Source of the DNA: Buddleja alternifolia
Lineage: Eukaryota; Streptophyta; Magnoliopsida; Lamiales; Scrophulariaceae
NCBI GenBank assembly: GCA_019426215.1
Contig: CM033405.1
Span: 8,533,001-8,597,000, forward strand
Direction of reading: 5' to 3'
DNA length: 64,000 bases
Below the pieces are notes generated by a model. That model ran no database searches. It was not told the origin of the DNA and worked only from the letters and a program-made list of their open reading frames with translations. Every line of letters starts with the position of its first letter. The stretch's first letter is position 1. A program made the position numbers and the translations under genes. Positions 59,104 through 64,000 of this stretch are shown here, piece by piece.

Positions 59104-60282
59104 CTGATGAGAATTCAAAGAAAGAGAATTATTAATGTTATTGGAGAACATATCCCAGTCTCAGATTCAGTACATTAACTGTTATAAGACATCCAGTGGA
59201 CAAACCATACTCATGCTGGTGGATTTGGTACGAGAACAAGAATTTATGAGTGGTTTTCGTGAAGGTAGAAGACATGGTGAGAGTTCCGTTGATAGCAATA
59301 GAACCAATAGTGAAAATATTGGGAGTAATGGTAGTATGTCTGATGCAAATGAGGATGATGATAACGAGAGTAATTAGATTAACAATGATGAATGTGTTAG
59401 GAATTTCGATACTAAGTTGGCACCTAGGATATTATGAGTAGCTTTGAATGATGTTTAAATTATTTTTCTTTTTTGTCTATTTGGAAATTTAATTTATCTT
59501 ACTTTTATTTTTACCGATTTTTTTAGAAATGGGTTTAAAATGTATATTCATTGTCATTGCTACAAGGAATTGTTTCATGGCTAACAATAATTTTATATCA
59601 GTATAGCTACGGATAAATTATAATCATTATTTTTAAATTGCTTTTGATTCATGTAAATATTTTGTTGCTACCACAATGCCAATTGCTATGGAAATTCTAT
59701 CACTACTACGAATTCTCTACCATTACAATGCTACGAATTCTTGTGGATATTTTTGTGGCTATCGCTATGTTATATGAAAATTCTACCACCATGGTTATGA
59801 ATATTGCAACAAATAGTTTGTTGTTATTATGATGGAAATTGCTAGTAAAATTTTGTAGCCTCGGTGACGAACATTGCTACGGATTTTGCGATCATATTGC
59901 AACGAGATTTGCTATGAACGTTTTGTCACCATGGCAACGAAAATTGCCATGAACTTTCTTTGTTGCACCAAAGCAACGAAAATAGCCATGAATATGCCTT
60001 TGGAATAATTACGAAGTTTGCTAAAAAAATTCAATGAATATTCAGTTGCTATTACAACAAAAGTTAATATGAAATATGAGATGATTGTGATGGCTACGAG
60101 AATAGAAACAACATTCCGTAGTAATGTACTAGCTACAAAAAAATTTAATTGCGTAGCCAAATTTTGCAACGCTCTTATCAGCTTCGGACGTGGGTGACGT
60201 CCATTCAGTTGCCATAGCTACAGAAATATAAGCATCAGCTACGTAAATCACCAAAGCTAATACCTTATTTTTTTGTAGTGTT
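59104..60282. mobile_element. CACTA (En/Spm) transposon terminal region
   Basis: The right end reads CCTTATTTTTTTGTAGTG (to 60282), the inverse of CACTACAAAAAAATAAGG, a typical CACTA terminus. The preceding 0.7 kb is packed with short subterminal words in both orientations (GCTACGAAT, TTGCTACC, GGCAACGAAAATTGCC-like), as expected for transposase binding sites. An Asp/Ser/Asn-rich piece (59250-59377) could be the end of a transposon protein. The left end is not seen; the fragment abuts truncated Sire-C. Confidence 0.7.
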
Positions 60283-60989
60283 ACCACTAATATTAAAGTA
60301 AAAACCATACCTTACACATAAATACAAGGGTTAAAAATAAATTCTTACCTCAAAAATTGAAATTGCTGGAATTTGACTAGATGCGTGCTTAGGCTTTCAA
60401 CGGAAAATTTCTTCCTCTGGAGTTTATTTGAACAGAGTGGACTATGTGTAAGTGAAAGAGTTTTCTTTTGTTTTGTTTGTCATGGTTTTGAGTTTTGACA
60501 TTTCAAATTTGACTATTTTAATTTAAAAGATGTTTTTTTTTTTGTGTTTTGGGTCATGATTTAGTAGTTAAATTGGCCTAAATCGTGACCAATTAGTGTT
60601 GAGCCGAGACTTTATGGTATGTAAATGGCGCTTTGACATACATTAAGTCGCTCATTAGTAAATTTTAAAGGTGAATTTATTAATATCTATTGCACTAATT
60701 ACAATTTTAAGCGAATTCGCGCCTGGAGCGCAAGAGTGGCACTGTATATGGGTGAAGCATGTGATATAGGTCTAGACATCCCCTTTGACATATCTATCTA
60801 CGTGTAAATAATATCTTTATTTATCAATGATTTTAATTGTTTTACATATTTCTATCTAATGCGTGGAAAATCTGAATTTTCACTCACTTTTGTGTTATTA
60901 ATTAAAGCAATAGTCGAAAATTTAGTTTATACTAAAGTAGAAGTTTTTTTTAAAGTGATGAAGGTTGTTAGTTTGATAAACTCAATTAA
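60283..60989. other. Intergenic, no gene seen
   Basis: AT-rich sequence between the CACTA end and a Copia fragment. No ORF or repeat boundary is supported. Confidence 0.35.
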
Positions 60990-61390
60990 GTACTTTCTTA
61001 TCCACACCTGGAATCGAATTGCATCTTTCATATCCGTACAACCCTCAAAAGAATGCTTTCACAAAAAGGAAACACGCCATATATCTGAGTTGGCAAATAC
61101 TCATCTCATTACGCTCATCTTCCTCTCCTATTTTGGGTGCCTCTGCACCTTGATTTATCTCGTTGATCGTCTTCCCACTCCTAACCTTCAGTACAAGTCC
61201 TCCTTTAAGGTCTTATTTAATTATCCTCCTGACCATTCTTATGCTCTGAGTCTTTGGTTGTACATGTTCTCCTCATCTCTTTCAGGCTACAGCTCACAAA
61301 CTCACACCTCGTTCCACCCTTGTGTATTTATAGGATATGCTTCAGATTAAAGAGGTACATGTTCTCAGATCTTAATCTTTAGTAAGATCA
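60990..61390 (+). pseudogene. Copia integrase C-terminal fragment
   Basis: An open stretch ends with LVDRLPTPNLQYKSSFKVLF, NYPPDHSYALS and HPCVFIGYASD, the well-known end of Copia integrase. Earlier residues (CFHKKETRHISEL) match a worn AERKHRHIVE-type helix. Upstream and downstream domains are absent. It is from a lineage different from Sire-A/B/C (RLPTP wording). Confidence 0.75.
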
Positions 61391-61886
61391 ACTTTAGTTG
61401 TCTTGTTATATATAACTTTAAGTATGCCTATAATGGGGATGAATTAGGTTATTAAAAAGTGTGCTAAAGTGTACAATAGAATTATTGAGTACCAACAGCT
61501 AGAACTGAAAAATGCTGAGATAACTTTTGGAACTTATAAGTTCCAAAACAGAATCCAGCAGAAAACTTATTACATAATAGAATGTTGAAACTATAGCAGC
61601 CACTTTAGACACTAACAAGGTGAGCAAGACAGAGACACACTCGGTACAAAGACATGAGTGCCGATCTACTATACCTTAGGAACAAAAAGGCAAAACTAGA
61701 TGGTTACTCCGCAAACAATGGCTCTAAAGGGAATTATGAAGAGATTTGACTCAAACAACTTCTTTTGACCACTCTTGTTTGTCACTCAAAATATCAAGCA
61801 CTGGTTGGTACTGGTCCTTCCTCATTGGAACTTTATGGAGAAAGTACCTATGAACATAAAATCACTTTCATAAATAGTATATTATA

Positions 61887-62356
61887 GGCAAAATTTTAAT
61901 TTTAGTCCCATAGGACCTCGTCATTTTAGTTTTAGTCCCATGCTTTACGGGATTCTAAAAAATGTCCCAATAATTTGAAAAAGTTGTAATGTTAGTCCTT
62001 TTTTTAAACAACATTAGTCTCATACTTTATTTCGCATTTTGCCCCATGAACTATACAATATGTACCAAACACCCCCTAAACATATTTTTTTTTCACTTAC
62101 CCCCAAACATATTTTTATTTCACTTAATTTTTCAGAGAGTAAGTGCACATTAATATTTGTTTGGGCGGTATTTAATACATCTTGTATAGTTCAGGGGGCA
62201 AAATGCAACTTTTAAAATTCAAAATAAAGTATGTTTTAAAAAAAGGCCTAACATTAGAACTTTTTCAAATTATTGGGACGTTTTTTACAATTCCGTAAAG
62301 CATGGAACTAAAACTAGAATGACGAGATCCTATGGGACTAAAATTAGAATTTTGCC
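61887..62356. mobile_element. Mutator-type MITE
   Basis: The 470-bp noncoding element has inverted ends of about 65 bp (GGCAAAATTTTAATTTTAG left; the inverse right, with a few changes). It is flanked by GTATATTATA (61877-61886) and ATATATTATA (62357-62366), a 9-10-bp duplication with one change. Inner arms repeat AAAGTATG and GGGGCAAAATGCA words. Confidence 0.85.
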
Positions 62357-62366
62357 ATATATTATA

Positions 62367-63309
62367 TCAGGCTTGAGATATCGTGTTTGTTAATGAAGAG
62401 TTAGCAACAAATATTTATGATCAGAGCGAAAGAGAAATTGGAAATGTAGAATGGCTCCTTCCATATCTAATTCAAAGGACTCTTTCTTTAATTTAAGAAA
62501 TCTCCTATGCAAGTCAAGCATAATTAAGGAGAGACTAATGGAAAGATATATAAAAAGATGATGTTAAGTAAGACATACATATCAAAAGAATAACTAATAG
62601 AAAGATATATTGAAAGATGTTGTTACCAAACTTGGAAGATAAGGAAAAGATTATCGAATCAAGGAAGGATATAATTTACCATAACATTAATTAAGTGGAG
62701 AGACATAATTAATCAAAGGGTGTGAGTAAAAGGTAAATAAAATGAATATGTACACTTCACTTAAATATTAATTCAATTAAATGAGAGGCTAATGCTGGAA
62801 CTTATCAAAAATAATATGCACAAGGAAAGAAATGAGAATTAACATATAACCAAGATACTTATCATCTTTAAAACTAAAATAGATTAAAGATCAAATAGGT
62901 CAACAATCTCCCAATTGTTATGATGACAAGGAATGAGTTACCATTGTGTAGAGAAACCAAAGGAATTGAAATGATCATATCAGACGCTCCTTGAATAGGT
63001 GATCCATCTCATGTTTAAATAATAAGTGTCAAGAAGCATAATATCATAGACCACAAACATAAATAAAATACCATTCCTCTTTTTGGTGATGACAAGGAAT
63101 GAGTTACCATTGTGAAGAGAAACTAATGAAATTGGAAAGATCTTACATGATGCTCCCCCTGAATAGGTAATTCCTCCCCCTATTGAAATAATAAGTGCTG
63201 AGAATCATAATATCATTTATCAAAAAGCATAAACAAAGTACAATTTCTTTCCTCCTTCATCATCAAAAAACAGTTAAGAAACGCAAAGAGATCATGCATG
63301 CGCAGACTT
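62367..63309. other. Intergenic with a short diverged direct repeat
   Basis: Two similar stretches, about 62920-63045 and 63080-63220, share GACAAGGAATGAGTTACCAT, GATGCTC and GAATAGGT, so there was a local duplication of about 160 bp. No gene is seen. Confidence 0.55.
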
Positions 63310-63715
63310 AGAAATTTCTATAGTACTAAGTTTAGATCTTAAATGCAATAATCTATCAATGCTAAGCGTTTTAGTAAAGATATCAGCGAATTGCAAATAG
63401 TGATAACAAAATGTATTGTAGCATCACGTTTTTTAACATGATCACGGATGAAATGGTGTTTGACTTCGATGTGTTTTGTATGAGAATGATGCACTAGAAC
63501 TTTAATGATGCTGATGGCACTAGTATTTTCACATAAAATGGGAATGAGATCAAAATGCAAATTATAAGCATGCAAGGTTTGGTTCATACAGCACAACAAT
63601 GTCCAAATGGTGCAAAGAGCAATGGCACTTTATTTTAATTATACCTAGTCACTAGACTTTTTTCTTGAAATCGACAAGTACTGCTGGTACTATTGTGATC
63701 CCGCCAAATTTTAGT
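63310..63715 (-). pseudogene. Copia RNase H fragment
   Basis: The minus-strand frame includes NSTSSTC (decayed RKSTSGTC) near 63690, CENTSAISI, HSHTKHIEVKHHFIRDHVKK (about 63425-63485), then a worn LADIFTK end near 63370. This is the C-terminal part of Copia RNase H; the rest of the element is not visible to the right except possible RT debris. Confidence 0.8.
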
Positions 63716-64000
63716 TTGAAATTGGAAAGAGAAACAAAAGAAGATAGCTGACAAAAGATTTTTACATAGTGTTTGTAGAACAATGGGACTTTCATCTCGC
63801 TAGTGGCTAAACCAGACTTAGGTTTCGTCTCCAAAGTTGCAGATCATGTCTTAGCTTCAAGTAGAAACAAGAATCCCCTAATTTCGATGTTTGTATACAA
63901 AATTATGTTGGAAGTACAATCGCTTCCAGTTAGACATAGAATGCTCACTTCCGTGGGTGCAGAATTCATGCTCACGGGCGCAGGAAGTAAGTATGGGATA
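63716..64000. other. Unassigned end of window
   Basis: It may continue the decayed RT of the minus-strand Copia fragment (an ORF at 63652-63834), but no motif is clear enough to call. Confidence 0.3.

Noticed and set aside
59135..59441. Two overlapping ORFs as host genes
   Set aside because: Short, low-complexity, and next to a CACTA terminal region; at best the tail of a transposon protein.
1..64000. tRNA, rRNA or snRNA genes
   Set aside because: No cloverleaf, B-box with A-box pair or ribosomal sequence was recognised; the tRNA-like words are primer binding sites.

Overview
The window looks like nuclear DNA of a flowering plant, most likely a eudicot. The evidence is one intact plant-type J-protein gene with a DUF3444 module, AT-rich noncoding sequence, and plant Ty1/Copia, Mutator, hAT and CACTA elements nested in one another. 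Lamiales is possible from the general look of the repeats, but I could not test this.

Layout. 1-4.4 kb: the only convincing host gene, a DNAJ/DUF3444 protein, with a possible extra 3' exon. 5.1-5.6 kb: a tandem foldback repeat. 5.67-11.28 kb: a young but dead Copia element (Copia-1) with 307-bp LTRs and a perfect 5-bp target duplication. 11.4-15.6 kb: three non-autonomous DNA elements, two hAT-type and one Mutator-type; the last holds a 186-bp tandem array. 16.36-27.17 kb: Sire-A, a Sirevirus-like Copia element with 1.5-kb LTRs, a solo LTR inside its integrase, and a large extra ORF (ORF3) after pol. 28.9-36.6 kb: element D, a minus-strand Tork-like Copia with about 1.14-kb LTRs and a Mutator-type MITE in its integrase. 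37.2-39.9 kb: a decayed hAT transposase next to another Mutator-type MITE. 40.8-47.2 kb: LTR debris, a 1.56-kb TIR element with internal repeats, and a minus-strand gag-only Copia remnant (Gag-E). 47.2-54.0 kb: Sire-B, minus strand, ending in a nearly full-length ORF3. 54.0-59.1 kb: Sire-C, plus strand, whose LTR starts abruptly inside the Sire-B integrase. 59.1-60.3 kb: a CACTA terminal region. 60.3-64 kb: Copia debris and a Mutator-type MITE.

The most interesting system is ORF3. Two independent Sirevirus copies (A on plus, B on minus) carry, after pol and a polypurine tract, a conserved leader of about 0.8 kb containing a G-box and a CT-rich stretch, followed by a long ORF. In Sire-B it stays in one frame for about 776 codons, broken only by stop codons. 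It sits where some Sireviruses carry an env-like gene, but I see no signal peptide or membrane segment. This suggests a captured or independently expressed third gene.

No RNA gene, CRISPR array or prokaryotic feature was seen. Apart from the J-protein gene, every coding region is a broken transposon gene.
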